Below are positions 36,616 through 50,879 of a DNA stretch of 64,000 nt, in pieces. The notes beneath the pieces are model-generated. The model searched no databases and was not told where the DNA came from. It saw only the letters and a program-made list of their open reading frames with translations. Every line of letters starts with the position of its first letter. Positions within the stretch are counted from its first letter, which is position 1. This DNA is from Apricaphanius iberus. Its lineage: Eukaryota > Chordata > Actinopteri > Cyprinodontiformes > Aphaniidae. The position numbers and the translations under genes were made by a program. Location of the stretch: contig JAPXFQ010002924.1 of the NCBI GenBank assembly GCA_028564705.1, positions 1,393,001 through 1,457,000 on the forward strand, written 5' to 3'.

Positions 36616-38579
36616 AATGGTGCTCTAACTTACTCTTAAATGCTTGTATATTAATTATGTATTTCTGAAACACATCCCTTCAAAATAAGCAAAGGTACAG
36701 GTCATAGAATAATTAATTGCCCATAGAACCTTTTATATGCATAGGGTTTTTAACGTGAATGTTTTTCTCATTCCACTGAGCCAAGATCATTAATTTTCAT
36801 CCATTTCAATGTAAAGGTGAAAGAGTCATAGTGCACACCTTTTTTGTGTATACATTAAGGTATAATTAATAATTTAACTTACAAAATGAAGTCTTGAAAG
36901 AGCCTGAGTTTTCTCACGTCTGGTCATATTGCAAAATCAAATCAGATTAGCATGCCAAATATACAGGTGTTTTATAAGTCATGTTTCTCATAGAGGCTTT
37001 TTTTGTTTTTAATGTAGCAAAAATAGTTCAAACAATGGTTATTAGGAGATTACCTCCACTGTTAATATTGTCAAATTAAATGCCATTTAATACTGAAAGG
37101 TCTTTGCAGCTACAACTACTGTGTTTTTTTTGTGTTAAAGGTCACAGAGAAGCACATTTTGGACACATATTTCACTTACTGATATATGAACATCAGCTGT
37201 CATTCTGTGAACAGCAAATCAAATTATCCTTTGAGTTAGTCTCTCTCTGTTAGAGACAGCAGGAGTTCAGACTTGCATGACATTGAAAATGATATGTTCA
37301 TGTTACAAAGTCCTCTTAAGTCAGATGTCTGTTTTGATAATTTTTTTATGTAAAAGCACCAGGGGGCTTTGCTTGCACATCGTACATCTGGCTGCCCTTG
37401 TATTAATGGGAACCTATGCATTTGTATATAAAACAGGAAGCAAATGATCCAAAATTGACCTGCATTTATCTTCCAATTCATAAAATTGGAGAAAAGGTTG
37501 ATCTTCTCTGATGTTGGATATCTAGATTGGAGATTGCATATATATCGAAGTTCTCACATGCAAAGAAAGAATAAGTGGTAGGAAATGCCATTATACAATG
37601 TTCTCAAAATATCGCGTAATGAGCAAATCATTTGACTACGGTATAAATCTAAATGTTTCAGGGTAGTATCTCTCCAGAACTGGATCCAGGCATCCCTTAA
37701 GACAACGCTTAAGCAGCTTATGAGACTTTAGAATCATTTTATTATCAACTTGAGTGTATATGTCTGAATAATCTTCCAAACCTCATCAAATTACTTTCTG
37801 ATTAAATTTCTCCCCGGTTCCCCTTTTCTAAAATGATTAAACGTAAAACTCGATTATTGCTCAGTGTTTTTTTTTTTTTTTGTCCCTTGCTTATACTTCT
37901 AGTTCTTAGTCATGTTTGTATAGATTTTCATGTCCAGACAGTTATGGCAGGACTTATAAAAGTGGAGAGGAATGCACCTGATTTACAAAGGAGACTATTC
38001 AGGGTGCAGACCTACATGGCTATCAAAGCACTGTGCAGCCAGCAGGCAACGATTAGCAGGGCGTAGCTCTAAACCACATCTTTCACTTGCACACATTCAT
38101 GTACACACAAACACACACACACACTCACAAACACACCCACTCACCCACAAACCTCAGGTGTATCCACATTAGACACGCCCCGTGTTTCCTACTGAAAAGC
38201 AAAATAAGGGCTCTTGGGGAAAGCAGTGGACCTGGTTGGAGAGTCTGTTTCCCTTTTTAGGTCTAATACAGCAAAATTGGGCTCAACCACTACACACTTC
38301 ATATGATTTGAGACGTGCAAGAATGAAGAGTATGAAGCTAATAATTTTATGTCTTTCCAGTCCTGTAACACTTGGACACACCTCTCTGTAGAAAAGGAGT
38401 TTTCAACCATACTTGGGTGACTAAAAGAAAAGAAAAATAAGATTTTATCCCCATTTCTTGATAGAAATTAAAGATATGGTAAGGGAATTGTTTCACACAA
38501 AATAAGAATGTTTTAACTTTTTTAGCTAAATTCAAACCCTTACAGATGTGCAGCCTTTTAATATTCATTTGCAAGGCCG
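36616..38579. other. tanc1 intron 2, plain; (CA)n patch at 38090-38150
   Basis: No gene or bounded element. An interrupted CA repeat lies at 38090-38150. Confidence 0.4.
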
Positions 38580-38797
38580 TACAGACGTGCTCAAATTTGT
38601 TGGTACCCTTACAGCTCATTGAAATAATGCTGCATTAATCCTGAAAAGTGATGAAATTGAAAGCTATTTTATCATGTATACTTGCATGCCTTTGGCATGT
38701 CATAGAATAAAGCAAAGAAGCTGTGAAAAGAGTCGAATTATTGCTTATTCTACAAAGATATTCTAAAATGGCCTGGACACATTTGTTGGTACCCCTT
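38580..38797 (+). repeat. Left IR/DR of the Tc1 element
   Basis: Outer direct-repeat unit at 38580-38610 and inner unit at about 38771-38797, both with the core TTTGTTGGTACCC. These are the expected transposase binding sites. Confidence 0.75.
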
Positions 38798-38859
38798 AGA
38801 AAAGATAATAAATAACTGGATCATAGTGATATTTCAAACTAAATAGTTACTTTAATTAG

Positions 38860-39996
<1,137 letters not shown>

Positions 39997-39998
39997 GT

Positions 39999-40216
39999 TA
40001 GGGGTCCCATCATTTTTGTCCATGCCATTTTCATTTGTTTTCTTATTTACAATATTATGTTGAATGAAAAATCAAAAGCAAAGTCTGATTTCTATTAAAT
40101 ATGTAATAAACAACGGTGGATGCCAATTACTTTTATCAGTTTCAAATTATTTCAGAGAAAATTGTGCATTCTTCATTTTTTGTGGAGGGGTACCAAGAAA
40201 TTTGAGCACGTGTGTA
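39999..40216 (-). repeat. Right IR/DR of the Tc1 element
   Basis: Inner unit at about 40000-40026, three bases after the transposase stop, and outer unit at about 40186-40216, inverted relative to the left end. An AATAAA at 40105-40110 lies inside and could serve as the transposase poly(A) signal. Confidence 0.7.
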
Positions 40217-40849
40217 TATCTCTTGGGCCTTGTAAGGGACCTATTTTACTCATCAACCATTTATTGGTCAAACTCTGGCTGGACAAACTCTTACCTCACA
40301 AACTATGTTAAAGTTTATTTTACATTTTCAAATAAAGGTGAATGAGAAAAGTTCCATAAACAAAGTTCCACATACACGTTAGAGTTTTAACAATAATTAA
40401 AGTGTTTCTGTTTGCTTTGAAAAAGTCTTCATTATTTTTTTATTTTTATTTTTTTTTTGCATCTGATTTGGTCAACACGACCCAACGACTTGACTGAGAT
40501 TTTGTGACACAAACGGTGATGTGAAAATGAAGGAAAATCAACGATTTTCTCAAATGATTTATAGTGTGCACAGTAAGTCATGAATAGGTAATCACCTTAT
40601 CAATTTGTTGAAACCTCTGAGTCTTTGGCTCAGCAAAGCAAGTAGAGGCAAAGCCTGAAATTGCTAACCATCTTTTTGTAAAATATTTCAAGTTCTATCT
40701 GATTGGATGTAAAGAACTCATTAACAGAAATCTTAAGTTTAGCACAGATCCTTAATTGGGTTTAGAGCTATTCTAACACCAGTAACGGTTTTACAGATAT
40801 CCTTACATTTATTTGCTCATGTTTTCCTAACACATCCGACCAGGGTTTT
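40217..40849. other. tanc1 intron 2, nothing recognised
   Basis: AT-rich with a T-rich run (40436-40458). No gene or element seen. Confidence 0.4.
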
Positions 40850-41690
40850 TTCTCCTGAAGAGAAGCATCCCACAGTTGCCAGTACTACGTGTCAATATAG
40901 GAATTGTGTGTTTAGCGTGATGTGCATATTGGGCAAAAGATTCAGTTTTGATTTAATTTACCAGAGCACATTCTGCCTCATTCTTGATGGCACCCCCACG
41001 TGGCTTCTTATAAATCTTACCCTGCGTTTTTCATGGCTTTTTTTCTTTTCTTTTTTTTTTTTTTTTGCTGCTATTACAGATAGGCTACATTTGTTGAGTG
41101 CAAGGGTAGCAGTTGTCATGTCAACAGATCCTCTTAAGATAACACTGAATCCCTGCAGCATCTCCAGAGTAACAGTGGGCCTCCTGGCTGCTTCTCTGAT
41201 TTTTCTCATTCCTGTCTGTTCTAGCTGTTAAGGTGGATGGCTATGTCTCCGTGAGTTTGCAGTTGTGTGACACTACTCTTATATTCTGATGATGGATTTA
41301 AAACAGCTTTGCTTGGGATATTATTTCACAACTTAACCCTACTTTTCCATAACTTTTTTCTTGACTTTTCTGTTGTCTTCCTTGTTCTTCGTGATGCTGG
41401 TCTTTAAGTAATATGCTCTAACAAACCACGGAGGCCTTAAAAAAACAGGTGGACCTACACTGAGATTAATGATAACACAAGTAAAATGTCATTCCAAGTT
41501 GGTTACTTCTTGAAAGGCTAAACTGGGTTTTCTTCAGGGGTTTCAGAAAAAAGGGGTCTGAATACAAATCCACAAGACTTCAGATTTTAAATTGTTAAAA
41601 CCTTTTTAAAAACCATATGTAGTTTACTTTCCACCAAACAATGTTGCACTGCTTTATGTTATATATTTGTTTAGCATGAAAAATATATAA
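40850..41690 (-). mobile_element. Degraded Tc1 element, antisense (family A)
   Basis: On the minus strand, 40958-41209 reads REAARRPTVTLEMLQG and then a decayed second HTH, the expected N-terminal half of a Tc1 transposase. A poly(T) run at 41039-41066 interrupts it. The right part (41230-41500) contains the start-region complement ('aggtggatggctatgtctcc', 'ttcgtgatgctggtcttta'). Near 41543-41562 is the terminal-region phrase 'ttcagaaaaaaggggtctga'. Frameshifts make it dead. Confidence 0.6.
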
Positions 41691-42141
41691 AAATCTCCTT
41701 GGGTGTGAATACGTATGACAATGCAGGAAAAAACCCATGCCTGTGGTCTATTATAATTATAACTGTTTTTAATTAACTCACTACCTGTGACATCAGAGGA
41801 GTTGGCCCAGTAATGAATAACAAGCCAAGCATATACATGAGGATTTGACAAAAGCAGTGTGATCTCGTCTGCTACATGACAACAATAAATGCCCGTCACC
41901 CCTCACAAACCGCCTCAGACTTCAAAGTGGAGGAAAAACATTTTATCACTTAACATGCTTCAGATGCTCTTTTGAAAGGGTGATGGTGGCTGTGACAGTT
42001 CATTGGCAAGGGAAGTCAGCAGGCCCCAGGTTTTTCTAATTACAGTATGACCTTTCTAGGCAGACACTTTCTTCCTGTCTGTTGTTTTTTCTTCCCCTAA
42101 TAAGTTTTCATACCTTCAACAGGCTGTGTCGGAGTAGATGG
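41691..42141. other. tanc1 intron 2, nothing recognised
   Basis: AT-rich intron sequence without a supported feature. Confidence 0.4.
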
Positions 42142-42501
42142 TCAACCACCTGGTAAATGTTTCTGCTTTGGTTGTGCATATTTTTCCAGCAACTTTAACA
42201 GGTTTTTGTCATCTTTTGTCATCTCTATGCAGAAACTAATCAGTGCTGTCACACTGTCAGGCTCTCTAACAAGGAGGTGTGGTTGTCTGTTAAAATCTCT
42301 TGTCTTTCTCCCTCTGTCCCCCTTTGCTCGCTCGCTAAGTCTGTGTGAGCAGTTTTTGGCAGCCACGCTTGCTATCTTTGACACACCAAGGGTTTCTGCA
42401 AGTTGAACTAGTGACTCCATCTCTTTTGTTCCACCCTCAAAAGAACTGGAACTAGTGCTAATTGCCAACAGCAGCAGTTTGAATGAAGTGCTCCATTTTT
42501 C
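42142..42501 (-). other. Open frame of unknown origin, possible element fragment
   Basis: The frame is open on the minus strand for about 119 codons, from a TGA upstream (near 42502) to a TGA at its end, without any ATG before the 17th residue from its conceptual TTG start (the first Met is in KEMESLVQLAETLG). The predicted peptide is not low-complexity, has helix-like segments (LVQLAETLGVSKIASVAAKN; LISFCIEMTKDDKNLLKLLE) and a basic centre. Its composition is more protein-like than other frames here, but I recognise no family. It may be a fragment of a retroelement or DNA-transposon protein, or chance. Confidence 0.2.
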
Positions 42502-42589
42502 TCAACCATATCTTTTATTTTATGTGTCCCATTTCAAGAAAAATGTTAAATGAACAGAAACCAAATTTTAGAATATCATTAAAACAAGA

Positions 42590-43000
42590 ATGAACTGTAA
42601 TCAGTTACATTTTTTCTCAAAGCTGAGTTCAGTTTGGCCACCCGCACCATACCAAGACACCACCAGACCGAAATAATCAAGAAATCATGTAAATGGAACA
42701 TGTCTGACAACATGAAGTTGGCTGGATGATCTCAAAAACAACACATTGTGCACCAATTAGAAAGATTCAAGAAACGAGGTAACAACATTTCAGGAAAGGG
42801 TTAGGAAACCATTTCTGAATCTATTAAAATCCTATGGTAACCTTTGCCAGACGTTAAAATTTGTCAAATGACTTGAAATGATGTAAGCAGAAAACGTGAA
42901 AACTGAAGCAGCGTAAGATGGCAAATGCTTTCAGAACATTGTTGCGTCATAGTAATGGCTGAAAATAAATGTTCAGTGGTCAGTGCTACTCATCCGTTAG
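42590..43000 (+). mobile_element. Decayed Tc1-type fragment
   Basis: Contains 'cagtttggccacccgcacca' (42631-42650) and 'tggaacatgtctgacaacat' (42693-42712), sequences I associate with the 5' part of another fish Tc1 family. It has no usable frame. Boundaries uncertain. Confidence 0.3.
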
Positions 43001-43929
43001 GGCACAATTAACCTGTCACGCAGTCCCGCTAAGCCCCACCCTCCTTAGTTACTGTTACTAACGCGAAAAAGTCTTCATAGCTAACTGGATGTTTACATTG
43101 AGAGCCTTGAGTGCCTAAACAGTTCATAAAAAGGCTCTTGAAGACTTTTCAAGTCAACAACTAAAATCTTAGAGAACCTTCAGAAAGGTTGACGTTATGC
43201 CTTGGAGGGCTAGGGTTAGCCAAAATTTCAAAGTGGCATTATATAGAAATAAACTGAAATTAGATCACAAAGGAAAATCGAGAAGCCTCATCTGGCATCA
43301 GTCGTCTTTGAGAAGCGAAACATCCTTAAAGTTAACATAGCAATAGCATGCTAAGTGGCTTGTTTATTACAGACAGGCTTTATATGATTGGTGTAAATTA
43401 TATGACCTGATTGCTAAGATTATAGAAAACCATTGTCTTAACAAAAATATCTATGTAAATTAATGTACATAGTGGTCATATTGAGTTGAATGTGTGGTCT
43501 ACAACATCTTTATCCACTGGAGATATTTGTCCATGTTTTTTATGGGAAACTAAATTAACGCTGTTTATTCTCTTGGGGTACTGTGTATCACTTCTGCATG
43601 TTCACCAGCATCACCTTTTATCCATATATGTGCCTTGAAATACCAATATAGCTCATAAAACCATGAAAGTGTTGTATGTCCTAATATTTATCTATGAAGC
43701 AAGATGGTGAAAATTTGAGTCTGTTTCCAGGAAACTGGCTGTTGAATGCTATTTGTTCGTTTGCGTTTAGGGGGCTAGGCTGAGCAGCACTGAGCGACAG
43801 GTCAATTGACTTAGTTTTGCAAAAAATCTACCATTAACTGAGATTCTAATTGTCACTCCAAGTCTGCAAGAGTTCCCCTGGTTTGTGTTTGTTGTTGAGA
43901 TTTGACTTTTTTTCCTTTTTTTTTTTTTT
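43001..43929. other. tanc1 intron 2, nothing recognised
   Basis: No supported gene or element; short T-rich run at 43911-43933. Confidence 0.4.
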
Positions 43930-44310
43930 TTAAGAATTTATTTGATTTTGATTCTCATGAGTTAGAATTGACCATCACAATCCGATTTGATCCAGTCTGT
44001 TCCAATTTGATATTGATTTGGGTCAGTGCTATTTAAAAAATTGTTTTAAGCTGTTCCCTTAATTATATGGCTGCAATTCAGTGAAGCAACACTTGGTGAG
44101 TTTACCAGTGAAAAATTGTATTAACCCTTTCAGAATGAAGACTTTAAACATCTGTCTTGACTTATAATTCCTATTTTAGCTGTAAAAACTGGAAAACCTA
44201 GTTATACAATCAAACTGATTTTTGAACTTTTGAATCAATAAGATTTGATTCTTTGAATATTTAAAAAAAAATCGATTTGAATCGATTTTTTTTCTCCTAA
44301 GGCGGCACTA
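43930..44310. repeat. Second copy of the repeat seen at 15244-16480
   Basis: Shares the block order 'gagttagaattga', 'ccttaattatatggctg', 'tattaaccctttcaga' with 16220-16350, then ends in 'aaatcgatttgaatcgattt' (44271-44290). Non-coding. Confidence 0.55.
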
Positions 44311-46049
44311 CTGAACAGGATGGTTTGTAAAGGTTACTGGTTTTCTCATGACCTCACCTGGCCTCAGAGGCAGCTCTGCCTAATGGTCTGTACTAAGGGC
44401 AATCCAGCAAGATCTCCATGGCAACTTAGGACCACAGACCATATTTCACTTTTGCCTTTGATCGGTCCCACGTTGTTGTCGGTGTTGTTTTATTCATAAC
44501 ATTGACAAGAGTCAGAAACTGAGGAATTACAAAGAGACATCCAGATGGGAAAGAATATCCTGTGTGATCCACTATTGACCTAGAACTGTTCACTGCATTA
44601 ATATGATTGATTGGAGAGGGCCCTTGGATCCCTCTGTCCTACAGACTTAACAGCTGTCTTTGACTTGTAAAGGACATTGCTGTCATTGACCCCATTTAAA
44701 ACCCATGTGAGATTTTTATGGTTGTGCTATAAAGGAAATTTAAACATTCTTTCCCCACTCCAATCATTTTACTCTCGTCAAAGATTATAAAGTAAAGATT
44801 TATTAAAAACAATTGTGGAAGGATAGATAAGGAAAAAGGTGGACTTTTTTATTACTGTACCATTACCATAGGTCTTCTCTATAAATGTAAGCCATCTGTA
44901 TAGAGGTTTACAAACACACCACTTTTCTGCATTGTACATTTCTTCTGTGCTTCTCTGAGTGGCAAAATCCTCATCATGACTCCCAGTGTTTGATTTGGGA
45001 TAATAAAGCTAGTCATAAATACTACAGTTGGTCTCAACAGTATATAGTTTGACCTACCAAAGAATACTTGGGTTACTAAAAATACATAAATAGCATTAAA
45101 AAGGGTTTCCTATTATTTTGACATAATGAGCACTCTTTGAAACATTCAGGTGTTAACAGACCACTTTGATAAATGTACACTGTTAGTGTTTACAGTAAAT
45201 GGCATAGCTGCTACAACCAAAACTCTTTATACAAATACATCTAAATACTAAATTTTTGGGGTAAAAATGGTGCAGGAATGTCCTGAACTGGAATTGTCAT
45301 TAGCACATGAACGCGCAGAATGGCCATGACAAATGCATGAGCTAACCCGCCGTGTAAACTCGGCTTTGTTTTGCCCATATGCTTCATTTGTTGCTGCTAC
45401 ATGAGCAGAGTCTCTACCTCTAGCAGAGGAGATTGGCTACCTACATGAATAAAGCTTTAAAAAGTTTTTATGCCTCAAATTCTCTGTTCGAAAGTAGTTA
45501 AACTGTAGTACAATACAATTTATATAATTAAAAAATATAGAATTTTTGTTAAAAATAGTCTTCAGGTTTTTTTTCTTCGCTGAATACGGTGGTATTCACT
45601 GGGATTTAGGGACCACAACCATCTGTGAATGATGAAATCCACAAATAAATGAACCTCCCCAGATCCCATTTTATTTTTTTGTAACACCAAGTGTACCTTG
45701 ATGTTCTGTAAGACTGAGTGGACACTATCTTAGAACTACTACTGAAGTGAACATAGCCAATCAGTACCAAGGGAAAAAGAATGGTGGCGCGGGATTGGCT
45801 GCTTTTCAAACCTAAGCTAATGGTGTATCAAGTAGCATTGCGCTGAGGCATTTCACCTTCCCAAGCTCCATTTTCATGTGAATATTTTAGATATGCTCTA
45901 TAAAAGAATATGTGAATTGGGAGATTTTCCTCTTAATTTAGAATCATGCTCCACAGAAAAATCTGAGCATAGGCAAATACGTTGGGGTCCACTATACAAA
46001 GTTTAAATAACAACTTTCCATTGTCCACATTACAGACAAAACATTTGTT
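44311..46049. other. tanc1 intron 2, nothing recognised
   Basis: AT-rich; open frames are short and lack domains. Confidence 0.4.
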
Positions 46050-46320
46050 ACAGTGTACTTAAAGTATTCATTCTGCTTGCAGATTTTTCCCCACTTTGTC
46101 ATATTATAACATTAATTTACATGTCTTTTGATCAACAAAAAGTTGTGAAGTGGAAGAAAAATAACAAAAGTTTGTTAGAAAAGTTATGTATGGAATGTAA
46201 ATGTAATCAAACTTACTGACTCAATATTTCGTCAAACCTGCTTGTTGCTTAAGATTTTTTTCAGAGTTTCATAGTAAAGGGAGCTGAATATAAATTCACC
46301 AAACTTGATTTTGATTTTGG
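46050..46320. mobile_element. Tc1 family A end fragments
   Basis: 'cccactttgtcatattataac' near 46091 and 'gggagctgaatataaattcacc' near 46279 recall the two ends of Tc1 family A placed close together, as in an internally deleted copy. Degraded and approximate. Confidence 0.35.
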
Positions 46321-49300
46321 CTTAAAGCCCCCGTGTATAGAGATTGGTGCACTCAGGGAATGCAAGCAACTGAGCAGTGTTCTCTGGCTTCTCGCCATCA
46401 TAAAACGTTATTACTACTACGGAAGCCGCGGAGTAAATTGTCCGAGTTAAATGGAAGATGTATAACTATTTGCCAGACTAACCTGTTCTGTGTCAAACAA
46501 AATGCTAACATAAACTTCATTGTTTCATGTAATTAACTTACCTGTCCAGCAGAAAGCCTGCAACCTCTGTGCCCGTCTTCAAGTTTGTGTCCCTCATGAA
46601 TAGTCTCCATCGGGTAAACACTCCACCGATGTAGATTCTTGTTTTCTGCTAGTTATTTGTTTTTTTTTCTGTGGTACGGTTTCCTACCTCTCACGGGGCA
46701 AAGAGTACGGATGGTCCTCCATTGAAATTGATAGCTATGATCCACGGTCCTCTATGCTTGATTCTTTTTTTTTTCTTTTTCATTGCTTGTTTCTTCTCTT
46801 CACCTCTTCCCCTCCCCCCCGACGTCACTAAAACGCGTAAAGCAAGTTTAACTCTTTCGGCTAACATATTCAAACATGGCGATGCAACATGGCAGCCTCT
46901 GATGGGGGTCTGTACACCCTCTGCATCTATAAACAACGTATTCCTAGACATGGGAACGCTTTCATAATAACCCTCTGGCGCCCTCTTAAGGCTTGCAGCG
47001 TAACGTCACTGTCTTAAAAACAAATCTCTTCGGGGCGCATCTGAAGAAGTGCACTGGCGGTTTTACAAGCTCGCCAGCCAAAACAGCAAATATAAAGCTG
47101 AGAGTGTGTCAGTGGATAAACCATCACAGTTTTCCTGGCACTGTATTGCATCATCGTGCCCAAATAACCCAGGAGCAAGAATTTATTAGTTACCCATTCC
47201 GTAGCAACACGTCTAGTTAAGCATCCATACATCCTGCTGTATCTCTAACGTCTCACAGTGGCTGACCACACAAAACTGAAAACTTGGTTTTCAGGTTTTA
47301 GAAGCTAATCCTACTTTGACCTAAATTGAGTAACTGTTTGACAAAAAAAGATCTTTCACAACAGTGAAGGAAGTTTTCGCTCACCTGTCTTCTCCCAGCC
47401 TCCTGCTCTGAGTGAGTAGGCCACAGGAATCGAGGGAGGTGCGCTGTTTTTAAGGGCGACCTATCAGGGGAACAGCCTGGTCATGACGCACGCGTGTATT
47501 AATCATCATAATACGACTTCTACAGCAGTGAAACTCCAGCATCTTTCTGCTCTTGCAGCCCAGTTCCTTTTGTTAATTTCCTCTAATTGCGTCGTCTTTG
47601 GTTTATTGGGTTCGTCTGCCATGCCTCAAGTCTCAGAGCCGCGTTGTTTTTTTATATCATTAGGCAGCATGTATCGTACTGCTGTGAAGCGAAACTCAAG
47701 TCAGTAGATCTGGGGAAGCGGTCTGCAGGTGAAAAGTTCTGTAGTGCGGTATTCATTAGGAGAACTCTCCAATGTAGGAACTGCGGAGAAAATAAAGATC
47801 AAAAATAGTGTTGTCACATAAACGTTTCAAAAACTTGTGGGGTTTTTTTGTATAAAAGTTACAGAGTGGGTCTTTATGAACAAGAAGTAATGAGTGCAAC
47901 TTAACCTGTGATTAAAAACTGAGCCCTTAAAGGAGTGAAAAATGTGTTCAGGCACATTGTAGGACTGTATGTGTTCATAATTATTAGCACATTCCGTCTT
48001 CACTCAATAGACTTTTATTAGATGGATCAAGCAGGGAATGGTCATTTTTAGTAATATTCTCATGGCCAGAATGGTGTAATTAAAATCTGTCTCACTTGAC
48101 ATTCTTTGCTATCAAGTAGCATTCAGAAATTCTCTTCTGTCAGTCTCTCTTATTAGCCTTGGTATATCTCTGCTGTCATAAATCGTCAGATAAAACATGG
48201 CGAAGTCATTCCCAGGCACGTCATTTTTTCCACCCCTCATATATGTCTAAATTGCCAATTCATGAGGAGGAATGGGAAATGTCGTGCTGCCTTGCCTGGC
48301 CAGTGCTACCCCTCACATCCTCACCCTCTTCTACTTCTTATCCCCAAGTAACACACATATCCCTGACTGCCAGTCTTTTCCCTCGGGGCCATCGAGGAAA
48401 GCATTCTGTAACTCAGGCTACTGCCGAGGAGAAAAAATGAGCACAATATAAGTGCTTTTACATTTAGAATGCTGTGAAGTATTTTCGATTTTCTGGGGGG
48501 AATAAAAATCTGTATGGAATGAGAACACATTTATGCGAGTTGTTTCTTGTTCTAAGGAGCTAAAACATCAAAGCCAAGATTGTTTTCCTTTCTTCAGGTT
48601 GCCTTAGTATTTAATATTACTATCAATTGACACTACTATACATTTGTACTACTACTGTTTTGTTGCTTATTTTACTTTTACTGTATTTTTAACATGTTTT
48701 ATTGCACATCTTGGGTGGTATTTATGTCACTACCAAACCTTCGAGAGAAAAAAAAATGGCTTCAGTGTTTGACTTTTTTAATTTTATTTCAGTGTATTTT
48801 AAAATGGAACATCTTTGCATTTTGTTAACCTTTTAGTCCTTGTCTTTGATCAGTATGCATGGCTCACAGGGCAGGACCCCCCCACACTCTGTATTCTTTG
48901 TTGTCTTCTTCTCTCTCCTCTCAGTGGGTCACTGTGGGTTAACCATGACGGCTTTTGTGAGACTGTCTCAGTGGTCTCGGAAGTACACAGAGAATCCTCA
49001 TTGGCACCCAGTCTAGTGAAAGAATTTTCTTCTTTGGGGAATTGTCCGTTAGTCATCGGGCTTTGTGCTTTGATTGAAAGAATATGCATTAATTATAGTC
49101 TCCTTTGTCTCTTTAGACCATGAGATGAACTAGTTGTAAGCCAGTTGGTATATGTTTGCTGGTGTGTACAGTAAACATTGATGGAGATAATTAGGAGTGG
49201 TATCACATCTCATAAGGACTTTGCCTGTTTTTTTGTTTTGTTTTTTTACACACGGTAATAGCAGTAGATCATTGTCTTGGAAGGGAAGTAGAAGTTGAAT

Positions 49301-49655
49301 ACATTGCATATTTTTGAATCTGTATCTTTCAGGGGGGCTTTGCATTCCCTCAAAAGGAATGACAAGCCTCATTCCACAACTCAGCTTTACAGGAGACGCT
49401 AAGGACATTGTACAGACGTTATTTGTGAGAGAGCGCGCATTGGGGCATCTGTATTTTTTCTTTTGTGTTTTTATTTTTAAAATTGAATTGTGATTTAAAT
49501 TGTTTTGTGATTTTATTTTACTGCTATTCTTTGCGATACACTAACATAAATTAATACATCAATTTGAAGTGGGATAAAATGCTTTTCAAAATCTTTTACA
49601 AATAATGTGTAAAGTGCGGCGTGCACATCAAATCATATATGATATGCTTTACATA
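46321..49655. other. tanc1 intron 2, partly CpG-richer, no gene supported
   Basis: The part from about 46330 to 47830 has more CpG and CT-rich tracts than its surroundings, and phrases such as 'ttacctgtccagcagaaagc' that occur widely in fish; it is probably a dispersed repeat, but I could not find its ends. The remainder is ordinary intron. Overlapping frames up to 102 codons show no domain. Confidence 0.35.
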
Positions 49656-49659
49656 TTAA

Positions 49660-50500
49660 AAGAAAAGAGACGCCATATAACCCTATATCCCATCCCTCCC
49701 CCACAAATTTAAAAGCATTAACACAATTATACTCCCTTCCCCCCAACCCAACTCCCACATACACATTAAGAACATCAGTTAAAAACACATTGGGCTGAGT
49801 TCAGATGATCCATGTAAGGTATGGAACGTCATCAGAGGAGCCATCTGCCTCTGCGGCAGCAGATCAACAGCAGCAGCTGGGGCACCAGCACAGGGCGCCC
49901 AGAGGAAGGAGGGCTGAAACCTCCACCTCCATTCAGGGTCACATGACTGACTACATCAAAATAGCAGGTGGCGGTATACAAATAATTCTGTAGCTATCCA
50001 ACAAATGAGTGAGAAGTACCAACGTCTTAAAATGAGCCACAGCCTATGATGTAAACACAGTGGTCTACTGGTCAAGTTCTACCTGAAGCCATCTACAGAG
50101 TGAGTGTTGTACTAAACCTGCCATTTTGTAACCTGGTGTGTTGGTGTGGGACGCTTGAACAGTGTTGTTTTGATCCCTTTATGGTCGCGTGGCGATTCGG
50201 TCATTTCATTCGGTGTCGTCACTTCCGCGTGGAGCGCGTCTATTGTCTTATATACGGCCAGGGTACGACTTGTGTTCACGTGATGCATATCCACTTGTAC
50301 CTGGACTCGGATACTACCTCCTCGGGTCTCTCGTGCCGTATCCTGGCACGGTCCAAACTGTGTTCACATGGTACGAAATAAGTGGATTTTGACGAAATAC
50401 TGTACCTGAATACGGACTCGAGTCCATGTAAAAACGCCCTCAGGCTCTACCTGGAGAGCACCCAGGCAGCCCTAGCTGTCCCCCAACCCCGAGACAGAGT
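49660..50500. repeat. Dispersed repeat, C-rich, split by an unrelated GC-rich insertion
   Basis: The flanks 49680-49800 (CCCTCCC- and CCCAACCC-rich) and 50440-50520 ('cacccaggcagccctagctg', 'cccccaaccccgagacagag') resemble parts of one fish repeat. Between about 50100 and 50435 lies a CpG-rich block ('gcgtggagcgcgtctattg') that looks inserted. Neither is bounded by clear inverted repeats. Possibly the 3' region of a non-LTR element. Confidence 0.35.
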
Positions 50501-50879
50501 GCTCCAACAGTAGAAACATTGGAAGGAGATTAAAGGAAGTTGAAATATAAAATGAACAGAAGCTAATATAAATGGGTAGATAAAAATATAAATAAATCAA
50601 ATAATGATGCATAATGCAAACAGGTCAGAAATAAGTTGTGGAGAAGTGAGGGGGTGGTAAGGGAAGAGGACTATTCAATCTGTCATGCAGAAATGAAAAT
50701 TGAATGGCAAACTGCAAACTTACCAGGTCATGACAGACTCTTAAACTGGATGGTTGTGCAAGGAAAGCATCTATCCAAAAAAGCCGCCAGGAGACCCACG
50801 GGGGCCGTAGAGGAGTTTGCCAAACTAACCACTCAGTTATTAAAATCTGCGGAAAAGGCCATGTTTGTTTATGGACTCG

